Assembly: GCF_001814775.1 (NCBI RefSeq)
Contig: NZ_KV817781.1
Location: 266,669-330,668, forward strand
DNA: 64,000 nucleotides
Reading direction: 5' to 3'
Source: Streptococcus sp. HMSC067H01
GTDB taxonomy: Bacteria; Bacillota; Bacilli; Lactobacillales; Streptococcaceae
The notes beneath the pieces were generated by a model. It did not search any database and had not been told where the DNA came from. It saw nothing but the letters and a program-made list of their open reading frames with translations. The number at the start of each line of letters is the position of its first letter. The stretch's first letter is position 1. This document shows positions 28,830-37,275 of this stretch, in pieces. The position numbers were made by a program, and so were the translations under genes.

Positions 28830-29300
28830 TTAGAATGGTAAATCATCATCTGAAATATCCAAAGGATTAGTTGCTCCGAATGGATTTTCATCACGTGAAA
28901 AGTCAGGTACTGATTGTGTAGGTGCTGTGTAGTTTGAACTTGGTGCAGAATAAGCTCCACCTGTATGCCCTTCACGCACACTACGGCTTTCCAACATTTG
29001 GAAATTCTCAGCCACGACTTCTGTTACGTAGACACGTTGTCCTTGCTGGTTATCGTAACTACGAGTCTGGATACGACCTGTCACCCCGATAAGCGAGCCT
29101 TTTTTAGCCCAGTTAGCGAGATTTTCAGCCTGTTGGCGCCACATAACGACATTGATAAAATCAGCCTCGCGTTCGCCATTTTGACTCTTAAATGTACGGT
29201 TTACTGCAAGAGTAAAAGTCGCAACTGCTACATTTGATGGGGTATAACGCAACTCAGCGTCACGAGTCATACGCCCTACAAGTACAACATTGTTAATCAT
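28830..29300 (-). CDS. ssb: Single-stranded DNA-binding protein SsbA
   Basis: Coats single-stranded DNA during replication and recombination. Residues 1-110 form the OB fold ([35 protein letters not shown]), a Ser/Thr/Pro-rich linker follows, and the protein ends in the acidic partner-binding tip DISDDDLPF. The 156-residue length and location between rpsF and rpsR identify the essential housekeeping SsbA rather than the competence-induced SsbB. Confidence 0.97.
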   Translation of the reverse strand: MINNVVLVGRMTRDAELRYTPSNVAVATFTLAVNRTFKSQNGEREADFINVVMWRQQAENLANWAKKGSLIGVTGRIQTRSYDNQQGQRVYVTEVVAENFQMLESRSVREGHTGGAYSAPSSNYTAPTQSVPDFSRDENPFGATNPLDISDDDLPF

Positions 29301-29311
29301 AATCTACCTTC

Positions 29312-29602
29312 TTACGCGTCAAGTTTGACGATCATGTGACGAAGAATGTCAGCGTTGATTTTTGAAAGACGGTCAAACTCTTTAAGAGCTGCGTCGTCGT
29401 TTGCTTCAACGTTAACGATGTGGTAAAGTCCTTCACGGAAATCTTTGATTTCGTATGCAAGACGACGTTTTTCCCATGTTTTTGATTCAACAACAGTTGC
29501 ACCGTTGTCAGTCAAGATAGAGTCAAAACGTGCTACCAAAGCGTTTTTCGCTTCTTCTTCAATGTTTGGACGAATGATATAAAGAATTTCGTATTTAGCC
29601 AT
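29312..29602 (-). CDS. rpsF: Ribosomal protein bS6
   Basis: Small-subunit protein that binds with S18 to the 16S rRNA central domain. The 96 residues ([26 protein letters not shown]...) are full length. AGGAGGAAC lies seven bases before the ATG. First gene of rpsF-ssb-rpsR, behind a structured leader with mutually exclusive hairpins. Confidence 0.98.
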   Translation of the reverse strand: MAKYEILYIIRPNIEEEAKNALVARFDSILTDNGATVVESKTWEKRRLAYEIKDFREGLYHIVNVEANDDAALKEFDRLSKINADILRHMIVKLDA

Positions 29603-29620
29603 TGATATGTTCCTCCTTTT

Positions 29621-29668
29621 GGTCTAATGACCCCAAGACATTGCAAGGGGTAAGTGAGGTTTGCTCAC
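29621..29668 (-). promoter_or_regulatory. Structured rpsF leader, candidate S6:S18 autoregulatory RNA
   Basis: On the minus strand the 5' leader holds GTGAG/CTCAC (29654-29668), ACCCC/GGGGT (29630-29651) and GGTC/GACC (29621-29632). The last two share bases 29630-29632, so they cannot form together. S6:S18 leaders are known upstream of rpsF in many bacteria; I cannot confirm the exact consensus motif here. Confidence 0.45.
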
Positions 29669-29676
29669 AATAAATT

Positions 29677-29705
29677 ATTATACTAGAAAAAATTTTTTTT
29701 CGCAA
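29677..29705 (-). promoter_or_regulatory. rpsF operon promoter
   Basis: -35 TTGCGA (29700-29705), 17-base spacer, -10 TATAAT (29677-29682) on the minus strand, giving a leader of roughly 65 bases. Confidence 0.6.
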
Positions 29706-29708
29706 GTG

Positions 29709-29742
29709 AAAAACTGCTTCTATTTTATTTTTTACAGTTTTT
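29709..29742 (-). terminator. Terminator overlapping the 3' end of the CBS-ACT gene
   Basis: Eight-base arms (29709-29716 and 29735-29742) with a long A/T-rich loop; the right arm includes the last codons and stop of the CBS-ACT gene. Confidence 0.5.
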
Positions 29743-30388
29743 TAGTTGAAGTATGGGTAATTTCCTCTACTTGGATATTTTCTGCTTCAAATTTTTCTTT
29801 CAATGTTGAGAGATCAATCATTCCATCGATTTGTACTTCAATAATAATCTTCCCATCTTTACGTGGGATATTAATGGTATGTGAAATATTCAGATTTTCT
29901 GCTGCGATGAGGGAAACAATTTTCCCGAGTACCCCAACTTCATTTTCTGTGATAAAACGAACACGGATTCCCTCTTCGCCATAACCAGAAATTTCAAGAA
30001 ATGCTCTGAATACATCACGGTCAGTAATGACACCATAGACTTGTTCATTATCAATAACTGGCAAGATTCCAATCTTATTTTTCAGCATAAGATAGGTTGC
30101 ATCTTCCAAACTTGCATAACCGGAGACAGTTACAACATTACGAATCATGACGTCTTTTACTTTTGTTTTATTGAGCAAGTAATTCATCTCAAAGATTGAA
30201 AGACTCGTTGCTTTTGATGGACTGGCTTCAGCAATTGTTCCTTCTGTTACTAGACCAACTAATTTATCATTTTCAATAACAGGAAGACGATGCAAACCTT
30301 GTTCGCGCATCAAGTCTGCTGCATGTGCTACAGTCGTATCTGGGCTAATATATACGACCTTTCGTGTCATAAAATCTTTAACTGCCAT
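29732..30388 (-). CDS. CBS-CBS-ACT domain protein (AcuB-like)
   Basis: A 218-residue cytoplasmic sensor-type protein. Two CBS motifs occupy residues 1-60 (MAVKDFMTRKVVYISPDTTVAHAADLMREQGLHRLPVIEN) and 75-135 (VKDVMIRNVVTVSGYASLEDATYLML), and residues 140-215 resemble an ACT ligand-binding domain. CBS pairs bind adenosine nucleotides and ACT domains bind amino acids, so a regulatory role coupled to energy or amino-acid state is plausible. It lies downstream of livF, separated by a hairpin array. No catalytic domain is present. Confidence 0.85.
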   Translation of the reverse strand: MAVKDFMTRKVVYISPDTTVAHAADLMREQGLHRLPVIENDKLVGLVTEGTIAEASPSKATSLSIFEMNYLLNKTKVKDVMIRNVVTVSGYASLEDATYLMLKNKIGILPVIDNEQVYGVITDRDVFRAFLEISGYGEEGIRVRFITENEVGVLGKIVSLIAAENLNISHTINIPRKDGKIIIEVQIDGMIDLSTLKEKFEAENIQVEEITHTSTKKL

Positions 30389-30490
30389 AGGAACTCTCCT
30401 TTATGTTTATAGCTTTATTATACACTTTTTAAGAAAATCAATCAAACGCTTTCATCTCTTTTTCAAGATTCTGAAAACTCTGAAATACTA

Positions 30491-30517
30491 TAAAAAGAGC
30501 CCTATATTAGGGCCCTC
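30491..30517 (-). terminator. Last terminator of the liv hairpin array
   Basis: GGGCCCTA and TAGGGC arms followed by a T run on the minus strand (30492-30496). It closes the array that follows livF, just upstream of the CBS-ACT gene. Confidence 0.7.
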
Positions 30518-30540
30518 AATCTTATGATTATGTAATTTGT

Positions 30541-30795
30541 TTGGCAATCTTTCCCGCAGACCAAAACAATCCACTGGATTGGATGATTGTCAAACAATCT
30601 CTATCCGCCGACTAAAAAGGGCCCACGGACTAATGTGGATTGCTTGCTCAATCTTTATCTGCCGACTAAAACAATCCACTGGATTGGATGATTACTTACG
30701 TAATCCTTATCTACCGACTAAAAAGGTCCCCCGGACTAGATGTTAATTGCTGCCGCAATTTTTTATCCGCCGACTAAAAAGGTCCCCCGAACCTT
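30541..30795 (-). repeat. Tandem array of ~53-bp double-hairpin units after livF
   Basis: Five copies of the anchor CCGACTAAAA (starts 30557 degenerate, 30608, 30662, 30714, 30770) recur every 51-56 bases. Between anchors each unit has one terminator-like palindrome and one shorter palindrome. The arms differ: the terminator-like cores read TCCAGTGGA, CCCACGG, TCCAGTGGA, TCCCCCGGA and TCCCCCGA, yet mostly still pair. On the minus strand each terminator-like stem ends in TTTT followed by AGTCGG. The array starts inside the livF stop codon region and ends at the terminator near 30500. Confidence 0.85.
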
Positions 30796-30796
30796 T

Positions 30797-31507
30797 TTAG
30801 CCACCTAGATATGCTTTTCTGACTTCGTCTGATGCTGCGAGTTCTTTTCCTGTTCCTGATAGGACAATCTTTCCTGTTTCAAGAACATAGCCTCGATCTG
30901 AGATGGCAAGTGCCTTATTAGCATTTTGCTCGATCAAAAGAACGGTCGTACCTTGTTTTTGAATATCTTGGATGATATCAAAAATTTCTTGGATAAAAAT
31001 TGGAGCAAGCCCCATTGATGGTTCATCTAAGAGAAGAAGTTTAGGCGTTGACATAAGCGCACGTCCCATAGCAAGCATCTGCTGTTCACCACCTGATAGG
31101 GTAGCTGCATCTTGGTTTTTACGTTCTTCTAAACGCGGGAAACGTGAAAATACTTTTTTCAGATTTGCTTGATTTTCTTCACGATTTTTCTTAAGGAAGG
31201 CTCCCATTTCCAAGTTTTCCATAACTGTCAAACCAGGGAAGACGTGACGTCCTTCTGGTACTTGAGAAAGTCCTGATGCCACAATTTTTTGTGCGGGCAT
31301 CTTTTGGATTTCTTGTCCTAAAAATTCAATCCGACCAGAACTTGGACGAACAAGGCCTGATAAGGTACGAAGGATGGTTGTTTTACCAGCACCATTTGCA
31401 CCGATAAGGGAAACAACTTCTCCTTCATTTACTTCAAAGCTCACATCACGTACAGCTTGAATCATACCATAGTGTACTGAGAGGTTTTCAACTTTTAACA
31501 TAGACAT
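30797..31507 (-). CDS. livF: Branched-chain amino-acid ABC transporter ATPase LivF
   Basis: One of two nucleotide-binding subunits of the Liv importer. 236 residues with Walker A GANGAGKTT near residue 36, signature LSGGEQQMLAMGRAL, Walker B LLLLDEPSMGLAP and the switch His changed to Gln in LIEQNANKAL, which is typical of LivF. Its ATG overlaps the livG stop by one base (TAATG). It is the last gene of livJHMGF and is followed by the hairpin array. Confidence 0.95.
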   Translation of the reverse strand: MSMLKVENLSVHYGMIQAVRDVSFEVNEGEVVSLIGANGAGKTTILRTLSGLVRPSSGRIEFLGQEIQKMPAQKIVASGLSQVPEGRHVFPGLTVMENLEMGAFLKKNREENQANLKKVFSRFPRLEERKNQDAATLSGGEQQMLAMGRALMSTPKLLLLDEPSMGLAPIFIQEIFDIIQDIQKQGTTVLLIEQNANKALAISDRGYVLETGKIVLSGTGKELAASDEVRKAYLGG

Positions 31508-32271
31508 TAGGCTTCACCTCCAAGATAAGCTTCGATAACACGTTTATTACTCTTGATTTCATCTGGTGTCCCGTGAGCAATCAAACGACCGTACTCAAGA
31601 ACATAGATACGCTCCGTAACCTCCATAACCAAGTTCATATCATGTTCAATCAGCATGATGGTGATTTTGAATTCATCCTTAATACGACGAATCAACTCAG
31701 TCAATTCTGCAGTTTCTTGTGGATTCATACCCGCTGCAGGCTCATCCAAGAAGAGGATTTTAGGTTCTGTAGCAAGAGCACGAACAATCTCTAAGCGACG
31801 TTGTTGACCATAGGCTAAATTTTTAGCTAGAGTTTCAGCATCTCCATCCAAATCAAAGATTTTTAGTAATTCTAAGGCTTTAGCTTTCAATTCTTTTTCA
31901 TTCTTATAAAAAGCTGGTAAGCGCAAGAAACTTGCAAAAACATGTTGTTTATGATGATTGCTAAATGCAATCAGAACGTTATCCAAAACTGTTAAGTCTT
32001 TAAAGAGACGAATGTTTTGGAAAGTACGTCCTAAACCAAGAGATGCAATTTTATAAGGTTGCTTGCCATTTAACAAGTGACCATCTAATGTGATTGTTCC
32101 TTCACTTGGTTCATAAACACCTGTCAACAAGTTGAAGAGGGTTGTTTTCCCAGCACCATTCGGTCCAATCAAACCAACAAGTTCACCTTCGTTCAATTCG
32201 AGAGTGACGTCCCCAACGGCTGTCAGACCACCAAAATGTTTGGTTAAATTTTTTACTTCAAGCAATGCCAT
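31507..32271 (-). CDS. livG: Branched-chain amino-acid ABC transporter ATPase LivG
   Basis: Second ATP-binding subunit of the Liv importer. 254 residues with Walker A GPNGAGKTT, the LivG-specific GLGRTFQNIRLFKDLTVLDNV, a degenerate signature LAYGQQRRLEIVRAL (normal for this family), Walker B ILFLDEPAAGMNP and switch His in LIEHDMNLV. One-base overlaps join it to livM upstream and livF downstream, indicating tight translational coupling. Confidence 0.95.
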   Translation of the reverse strand: MALLEVKNLTKHFGGLTAVGDVTLELNEGELVGLIGPNGAGKTTLFNLLTGVYEPSEGTITLDGHLLNGKQPYKIASLGLGRTFQNIRLFKDLTVLDNVLIAFSNHHKQHVFASFLRLPAFYKNEKELKAKALELLKIFDLDGDAETLAKNLAYGQQRRLEIVRALATEPKILFLDEPAAGMNPQETAELTELIRRIKDEFKITIMLIEHDMNLVMEVTERIYVLEYGRLIAHGTPDEIKSNKRVIEAYLGGEA

Positions 32272-33227
32272 TAGTTTTGTCCCTCCTTCTTACCTTTTTT
32301 AAAGAGACGTGATAGGCTCAATTCCCAAGTCCCAAGAAGACCACCTGGTCTGAAGATCATAACGAGTACTAAGGCCAAAGCATAGATAATCATACGAACG
32401 CTGGCCACGTCTTGAAGGAGCATGTTCAAGATTCCAAGCACGATTGCAGCAACAATTGCCCCTGTAATGGAACCCAAACCACCAAATACAACAATAATCA
32501 AGACGTTGATAGAATTGATAAAGCTATAATCCTTTGGAACTACTGATCCAATAAATCCTGCCTGAAGCGAACCTGCGATACTTGCAGTCATAGCTCCAAA
32601 GACGAAAGCGATAATTTTAATTTTTGTTGTATTAACTCCAACTGACTCTGCTGCAATTTCATCTTCTCGTACTGATAATGTGGAACGACCAATTGGACTA
32701 CGAAGGAAATTAAGTGTTGCAATTGTTGTAATCACAGCAAAGAAATATACCATTTGCCAGGTTGTAAAGTTTGGAATACCAAGGATACCAGCAGCTCCAT
32801 TAGTTAGTTCACCACCATTAACAATAAAGATTCGAATGATCTCAGCAACACCTAGTGTCGCAACAGCAAGATAGTCCCCTTTCAAACGAAGAGTTGGAAT
32901 CCCAACGACTAAAGCCACTAATCCTGAGATAAGTGCTCCAAGAAGCATGGCTCCAAAGAAGGCTCCATAGGTTGGAGATTTAGAACCAATTATTGCAGCT
33001 GCATAGGCACCGATAGCCATAAAACCAGCATGTCCTAGTGAAAACTGACCAGAGAAACCTACGATAAGGTTAAGACCAACTGCAAGTATGATGTTAATCC
33101 CAATTTGCTCTAAAATTTGAATATAGAAAAGATTCAGTACTCCAGCCGAAACAAGTACACTGATCAAGCCATAGCCTGCTAATAAAAGGAGTAACCATAG
33201 AATATTAACTTTTAAATTTTCTTTCAT
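32271..33227 (-). CDS. livM: Branched-chain amino-acid ABC transporter permease LivM
   Basis: Membrane subunit of the Liv importer: 318 residues with about nine hydrophobic segments. The N-terminal stretch NIILAVGLNLIVGFSGQFSLGHAGFMAIGAYAAA and the EIIRIFIVNGGELTNGAAGILGIP loop are family signatures. It starts three bases after the livH stop. Works as a heterodimer with LivH. Confidence 0.95.
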   Translation of the reverse strand: MKENLKVNILWLLLLLAGYGLISVLVSAGVLNLFYIQILEQIGINIILAVGLNLIVGFSGQFSLGHAGFMAIGAYAAAIIGSKSPTYGAFFGAMLLGALISGLVALVVGIPTLRLKGDYLAVATLGVAEIIRIFIVNGGELTNGAAGILGIPNFTTWQMVYFFAVITTIATLNFLRSPIGRSTLSVREDEIAAESVGVNTTKIKIIAFVFGAMTASIAGSLQAGFIGSVVPKDYSFINSINVLIIVVFGGLGSITGAIVAAIVLGILNMLLQDVASVRMIIYALALVLVMIFRPGGLLGTWELSLSRLFKKGKKEGQN

Positions 33228-33230
33228 TGT

Positions 33231-34100
33231 TTACACCTTCTCTTTCACATTCTTACCGAGGATACCAGCTGGGCGAACAATCAAGATTAAGAGTAAGATT
33301 CCATAAACGATTGCATCACGGAAATCTGACATTCCGAAGGCGGTAGCAAATGTCTCCAAAAGACCAATAACAAAGCCACCCAGAGCTGCACCAGGGATAA
33401 TTCCGATACCACCAAGAACGGCAGCCACGAATGATTTTATACCTGGAGTCATTCCCATTAATGGTTCCAATGAATTATAATAAAGTGCGATAAGGACACC
33501 AGCAGCACCAGCCAAAGCTGAACCCAAGGCAAAAGTAAAGCTGATCGTACGGTTAACATTGATTCCCATCAACTGAGCCGCATCACTATCTACAGAAACG
33601 GCACGCATAGCTTTCCCCATCTTCGTTTTTTGTACAATGAGTTGTAGAAGAACCATCAAAACAAGTGAGACAGACAAAATCAACAATTGAATATTGGTCA
33701 AACTGATTGGGCCCAAGTCATAACGCACTGTTTGGATTGCTTGAGGAAAGGCACGTGTGTTAGCTCCAACTAGATAGACCATCCCATACTCAAGTAAGAA
33801 GGATACCCCGATGGCTGTAATCAATACAGAGATACGAGTTGAATGACGTAATGGACGATAAGCTAGGAACTCAATGATAACACCGAGAATTGCTGTACCG
33901 ATCATCGATAAGATCAAGGCAACAAAGAAATTTAATTGCAAGGAATTAATCAAGAAATAACCCATGAAAGCACCTATCATATAGATATCACCGTGGGCAA
34001 AGTTAATAAGCTTGATAATTCCATAAACCATAGTATAACCCAGGGCTAGCAGTGCATAGACACTACCCAAGATTAAACCATTTACAAGTTGTTGAAGCAT
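33231..34100 (-). CDS. livH: Branched-chain amino-acid ABC transporter permease LivH
   Basis: Membrane subunit of the Liv importer: 289 residues from ATG 34100 (MLQQLVNGLILGSVYALLALGYTMVYGIIKLINFAHGDIYM), with about eight helices and the permease motif GLKSF-like GMTPGIKSFVAAVLGG. A GTG three codons earlier is possible but less likely. The 106-base gap to livJ contains a stable hairpin that may let the binding protein be made in excess. Confidence 0.95.
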   Translation of the reverse strand: MLQQLVNGLILGSVYALLALGYTMVYGIIKLINFAHGDIYMIGAFMGYFLINSLQLNFFVALILSMIGTAILGVIIEFLAYRPLRHSTRISVLITAIGVSFLLEYGMVYLVGANTRAFPQAIQTVRYDLGPISLTNIQLLILSVSLVLMVLLQLIVQKTKMGKAMRAVSVDSDAAQLMGINVNRTISFTFALGSALAGAAGVLIALYYNSLEPLMGMTPGIKSFVAAVLGGIGIIPGAALGGFVIGLLETFATAFGMSDFRDAIVYGILLLILIVRPAGILGKNVKEKV

Positions 34101-34171
34101 ATGGTTCACTCTTTCTAATTTATATTTTTAGAATTTTATAAAAAAATAATCCTTTCATAAACACCGAAACA

Positions 34172-34195
34172 GGGAGTGAGTAGAAGCTCATTCCC
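34172..34195 (-). promoter_or_regulatory. Intra-operon hairpin between livJ and livH
   Basis: Nine-base arms (34172-34180 and 34187-34195, one wobble) with no T tract on the minus strand. Such hairpins often stabilise the upstream mRNA or partly stop transcription, giving more binding protein than permease. Confidence 0.6.
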
Positions 34196-34215
34196 CATTT
34201 ACGATATCTACTAGA

Positions 34216-35376
34216 TTAAGGTTTAACCGACTCAACTGACTCAACTTTACCATCTTTTAAGCCAATCATAAGTGCAGATTTAACCGGATTATGGTCTTTG
34301 TCAATAGACATTGTACCAGTAACACCTTCCAAGTCTTTCAACTTCGCAAGGTTGTCTTTCAATTCGACAGAGTTCTTAGCACCTTTAGATGCTTCCGAAA
34401 TCATGTAAACTGAATCATATGCCAAGGCTGCAAACATTGAAGGTTCTTCGTTGTATTTCGCTTTATAAGCTTCTACGAATTTCTTGGCTTTATCAGTCAT
34501 TTCACCTTCAGTAGAGAATCCAGCTACGTAGTAGATGTCTGTAGCTGCAGCAGGTGTTGCTTGTTCAACGAATTTAGCATCACTAAATCCATCACCACCG
34601 ATGATTGGTTGTTTGATTCCCATACCACGTGCTTGGTTTACAATTTTACCAGTTTCAGTGTAGTACCCTGGAAGGACAATGGCATCGAAGTCTTTATCTT
34701 TGATTTTTGTAAGTGCGGCTTGGAAATCTGTATCCTTAGATTGGAACGTTTCTGTCGCTACAATTTCACCTTTATAAGATTTCTTGAAGGCTTCAGCAAT
34801 CCCTTTAGCATAGTCAGATGAGTTATCGTAGTATAGAACGACTTTCTTCGCTTTCAAGTTATCAGTTGTGTATTTAGCAATGATTTGTCCTTGGAAGCTA
34901 TCGATGAAGGTTGCACGGAAAAGGTAATCTTGACCTTTTGTCAAATCATCTTGAGTTGCTGATGGGGTTACCAATGGTACACCTGCTTTCCCAGCATTGG
35001 CAACCGCTGCGGCAGTGGCACCTGAAGTTGCAGGCCCTACAAGAGCGTTCACTTTTGATTGGGTAACAAGGTTTGTTGTAACGGTAGCTGCTTCAGCTGT
35101 CTCAGATTTGTTATCTTTGTCTACAACTTCGATTTGTTTTCCATCGATACCACCTGCTGCGTTGATTTCATCAACGGCCAATTGAGCACCTTTTTGTTCA
35201 GCGCTACCGTAGGCTGCTACTTCACCAGTTTTTTCAAAGTTGAAACCAATTTTTACAACTTTCTCATCAATTGGGTTCCCAGTTGTATTTGAAGCTCCTG
35301 ACTTAACTTCTCCGCAAGCTGCCAATACAGCTACACTTGCAAGAGCTACAAGTGATAAGGCAAATTTTTTCTTCAT
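34216..35376 (-). CDS. livJ: Branched-chain amino-acid binding lipoprotein LivJ
   Basis: Extracellular substrate-binding lipoprotein of the leucine/isoleucine/valine importer. The 386-residue precursor has signal peptide MKKKFALSLVALASVAVLAAC with Cys21 as the lipidated residue. The mature part follows the periplasmic binding protein type I fold: VKIGFNFEKTGEVAAYGSAEQKGAQLAVDEINAAGGIDGK and later VGPATSGAT. First gene of livJHMGF, transcribed from a strong promoter overlapped by a CodY box. Confidence 0.95.
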   Translation of the reverse strand: MKKKFALSLVALASVAVLAACGEVKSGASNTTGNPIDEKVVKIGFNFEKTGEVAAYGSAEQKGAQLAVDEINAAGGIDGKQIEVVDKDNKSETAEAATVTTNLVTQSKVNALVGPATSGATAAAVANAGKAGVPLVTPSATQDDLTKGQDYLFRATFIDSFQGQIIAKYTTDNLKAKKVVLYYDNSSDYAKGIAEAFKKSYKGEIVATETFQSKDTDFQAALTKIKDKDFDAIVLPGYYTETGKIVNQARGMGIKQPIIGGDGFSDAKFVEQATPAAATDIYYVAGFSTEGEMTDKAKKFVEAYKAKYNEEPSMFAALAYDSVYMISEASKGAKNSVELKDNLAKLKDLEGVTGTMSIDKDHNPVKSALMIGLKDGKVESVESVKP

Positions 35377-35416
35377 CTTTTTGTCTCCTTATTTCTTAAA
35401 TAAATTGCATGTTAAG

Positions 35417-35445
35417 AATATACCGAATTATCAGAAAATTGTCAA
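35417..35445 (-). promoter_or_regulatory. livJ promoter with overlapping CodY box
   Basis: -35 TTGACA (35440-35445), 17-base spacer, -10 TATATT (35417-35422). The spacer contains AATTATCAGAAAATT (35426-35440, plus strand), which differs from the CodY consensus AATTTTCWGAAAATT at one position. CodY with GTP or branched-chain amino acids should block this promoter in rich medium. Confidence 0.88.
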
Positions 35446-35462
35446 CACATTTATCTAAAATT

Positions 35463-35732
35463 TTACATGATAACGTTTTCGTTATTTCTGTAGAGACTAC
35501 CAACAAAGGGAGTTTCCAATTCTTGGATATGACATTGTCTCACTTTTTTAACAAATTTCTCTTTTCCTAAACGGCTAACCAGTTCTTCCACTTCTTCTGT
35601 TGGGACATAAAGTTGCAGATAACGGTGTTTTTTAGAGTGGTAACAAATATCACCATAATTATCGAGTTTTTTTGCATCACGATTATAGTATAGATAGATA
35701 ATCAGACCAGACCGATTCTCTTTTTGAAACAT
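35463..35732 (-). CDS. YlbG-like DUF2129 protein
   Basis: An 89-residue cytoplasmic protein from ATG 35732 ([43 protein letters not shown]). It matches the YlbG/DUF2129 family of Firmicutes, whose function is unknown. AAGGAAG lies upstream of the chosen ATG; the longer reading adds seven residues without a ribosome site. Situated between clpP and the liv operon on the same strand, with no obvious terminator in the 55-base gap beyond it before the liv promoter. Confidence 0.85.
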   Translation of the reverse strand: MFQKENRSGLIIYLYYNRDAKKLDNYGDICYHSKKHRYLQLYVPTEEVEELVSRLGKEKFVKKVRQCHIQELETPFVGSLYRNNENVIM

Positions 35733-35771
35733 ATTACAACTTCCTTCTAACAATCTTCTTACTATTATATC

Positions 35772-35798
35772 AAAAAAAGCAAACTCAGTCGAGTTTGC
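35772..35798 (-). terminator. Terminator of clpP
   Basis: Eight-base perfect arms (35779-35786 and 35791-35798) followed by seven T on the minus strand. Confidence 0.9.
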
Positions 35799-35807
35799 TT
35801 CAAAAGA

Positions 35808-36398
35808 TTAATTCAAAGAATTATTAGCCATGATTTCATCAATGAAACCATATTCAAGTGTTTCTTGAGCGCTCATCCAGTAATCACGTTCAGCATCAGC
35901 GTGAATTTGCTCAACTGACTTACCTGAATTATCTGCAAGAATTTGCTCCAAAGTCTTACGAGTTTTAAGCAAGTGCTCAGCCGCAATAGCCATATCTGTC
36001 TGTTGCGTACCACCACCAGTACCACCCATCGGTTGGTGAATCATGTACTCTGCATTTGGAAGCATGAAGCGTTTACCCTTTGCTCCACTTGATGCTATAA
36101 TGGTTCCCATTGAGGCAGCCATCCCCATAACAATCGTTTGTACGTCTGCTTTGATAAAATTCATAGTATCTACAATTGCCAAACCAGCTGAAACTGATCC
36201 ACCTGGAGTATTTACATAAAGGTAAATATCTTTTGTACTATCTTGAGCATCCAAGAAAAGCAATTGGGCGATAACTGAATTGGCCATATTGTCTTCGACG
36301 GGTCCAGTCAACATGATGATACGATCTTTTAGAAGACGTGAGTAAATGTCATATGAACGTTCTCCACGACTTGTTTGTTCAATTACTACAGGAATCAT
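35808..36398 (-). CDS. clpP: ATP-dependent Clp protease proteolytic subunit
   Basis: Tetradecameric serine peptidase that degrades proteins fed by ClpC, ClpE or ClpX. The 196-residue protein is full length. The catalytic Ser is Ser96 in GMAASMGT, the His is His121 in YMIHQPMGG, and the Asp lies in AERDYWMSA. The promoter carries a CtsR operator, so heat or misfolded protein should induce it. A single-gene unit with its own terminator. Confidence 0.98.
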   Translation of the reverse strand: MIPVVIEQTSRGERSYDIYSRLLKDRIIMLTGPVEDNMANSVIAQLLFLDAQDSTKDIYLYVNTPGGSVSAGLAIVDTMNFIKADVQTIVMGMAASMGTIIASSGAKGKRFMLPNAEYMIHQPMGGTGGGTQQTDMAIAAEHLLKTRKTLEQILADNSGKSVEQIHADAERDYWMSAQETLEYGFIDEIMANNSLN

Positions 36399-36440
36399 TC
36401 AATTCTCCTTCTGATTTCTAATTTCTTTGTTAATAGGATT

Positions 36441-36470
36441 ATTATATATCCTTGGTCAAAAAAGGTCAAA
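36441..36470 (-). promoter_or_regulatory. clpP promoter with CtsR operator
   Basis: The heptad repeat GGTCAAAAAAGGTCAAA (36454-36470, plus strand) is a perfect CtsR box. On the minus strand it overlaps -35 TTGACC (36464-36469); after a 17-base spacer comes -10 TATAAT (36441-36446). Binding of the class III heat-shock repressor CtsR would block polymerase. Confidence 0.92.
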
Positions 36471-36558
36471 TTTTTGCTCTATCCTAAAAACAGACACAAA
36501 AATTCAACCTCCTTTCTAGACTAAAACTAATGAACAGTTTTAGGGTAAGCTTAGAATC

Positions 36559-37188
36559 TTACTTAGTTCCGAACAAGCGATCTCCTGCGTCACCAAGACC
36601 TGGAACGATGTATCCATTTTCGTTCAAGCGTTCATCCAAAGCTGCTGTGAAAATTTCAACATCAGGATGTGCTGCATTAAGAGCTTCAACTCCTTCTGGT
36701 GCTGCAACTAGGCAGACAAATTTAATGTTTGAAGCGCCACGTTTTTTGAGGGAATCAACAGCAAGGATAGCTGAACCACCTGTCGCAAGCATTGGGTCAA
36801 CAACAAAGATTTGACGTTGGTCGATATCTTCAGGTAATTTAACCAAGTATTCTACTGGTTGAAGAGTTTCTTCGTCACGGTACATACCAATATGTCCAAC
36901 TTTGGCTGCTGGAACCAAGCTCAATAGCCCATCGACCATCCCGATGCCTGCACGCAAGATTGGAACAATTGCCAATTTTTTACCAGCCAATTGTTTTTGA
37001 ACTGTTTTTGTGATAGGTGTTTCGATTTCAACGTCTTCAAGCGGAAGATCACGAAGTACTTCATATCCCATCAACATAGCAATTTCATCTACTAACTCAC
37101 GAAAAGCTTTTGTAGAAGTGTCTGTACGACGCAAGATTGACAATTTGTGTTGAATGAGTGGATGATTAATGACTTCAAGTTTTCCCAT
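36559..37188 (-). CDS. upp: Uracil phosphoribosyltransferase
   Basis: Salvages uracil with PRPP to UMP. From ATG 37188 ([16 protein letters not shown]) it has the normal 209 residues. The PRPP-binding motif is [12 protein letters not shown], preceded by [12 protein letters not shown], and the uracil-binding [18 protein letters not shown] is at the C-terminus. AAGGAA lies upstream of this start. A hairpin at 36520-36543 downstream may end the transcript. Confidence 0.97.
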   Translation of the reverse strand: MGKLEVINHPLIQHKLSILRRTDTSTKAFRELVDEIAMLMGYEVLRDLPLEDVEIETPITKTVQKQLAGKKLAIVPILRAGIGMVDGLLSLVPAAKVGHIGMYRDEETLQPVEYLVKLPEDIDQRQIFVVDPMLATGGSAILAVDSLKKRGASNIKFVCLVAAPEGVEALNAAHPDVEIFTAALDERLNENGYIVPGLGDAGDRLFGTK

Positions 37189-37275
37189 TTTCTGAATTCC
37201 TTCTTTCAATTTATTCTTCTTATTATATCAAAAAATGGTCTAAAAATCCTTCTAAACCATCTTTTTTTTTAATTT

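Noticed and set aside
30537..30746. Plus-strand ORF of 69 codons with repeated QSTGLDD segments
   Set aside because: It is the translation of the hairpin array; the amino-acid repeats mirror the DNA repeats, and there is no ribosome site or family match.
30541..30795. CRISPR-like array
   Set aside because: Repeats are only about ten bases, the intervals are palindromic and partly identical, and no cas genes are in the window.
35463..35753. Seven-residue longer start for the YlbG-like protein
   Set aside because: No ribosome site; the internal ATG at 35732 has AAGGAAG and matches the family start.
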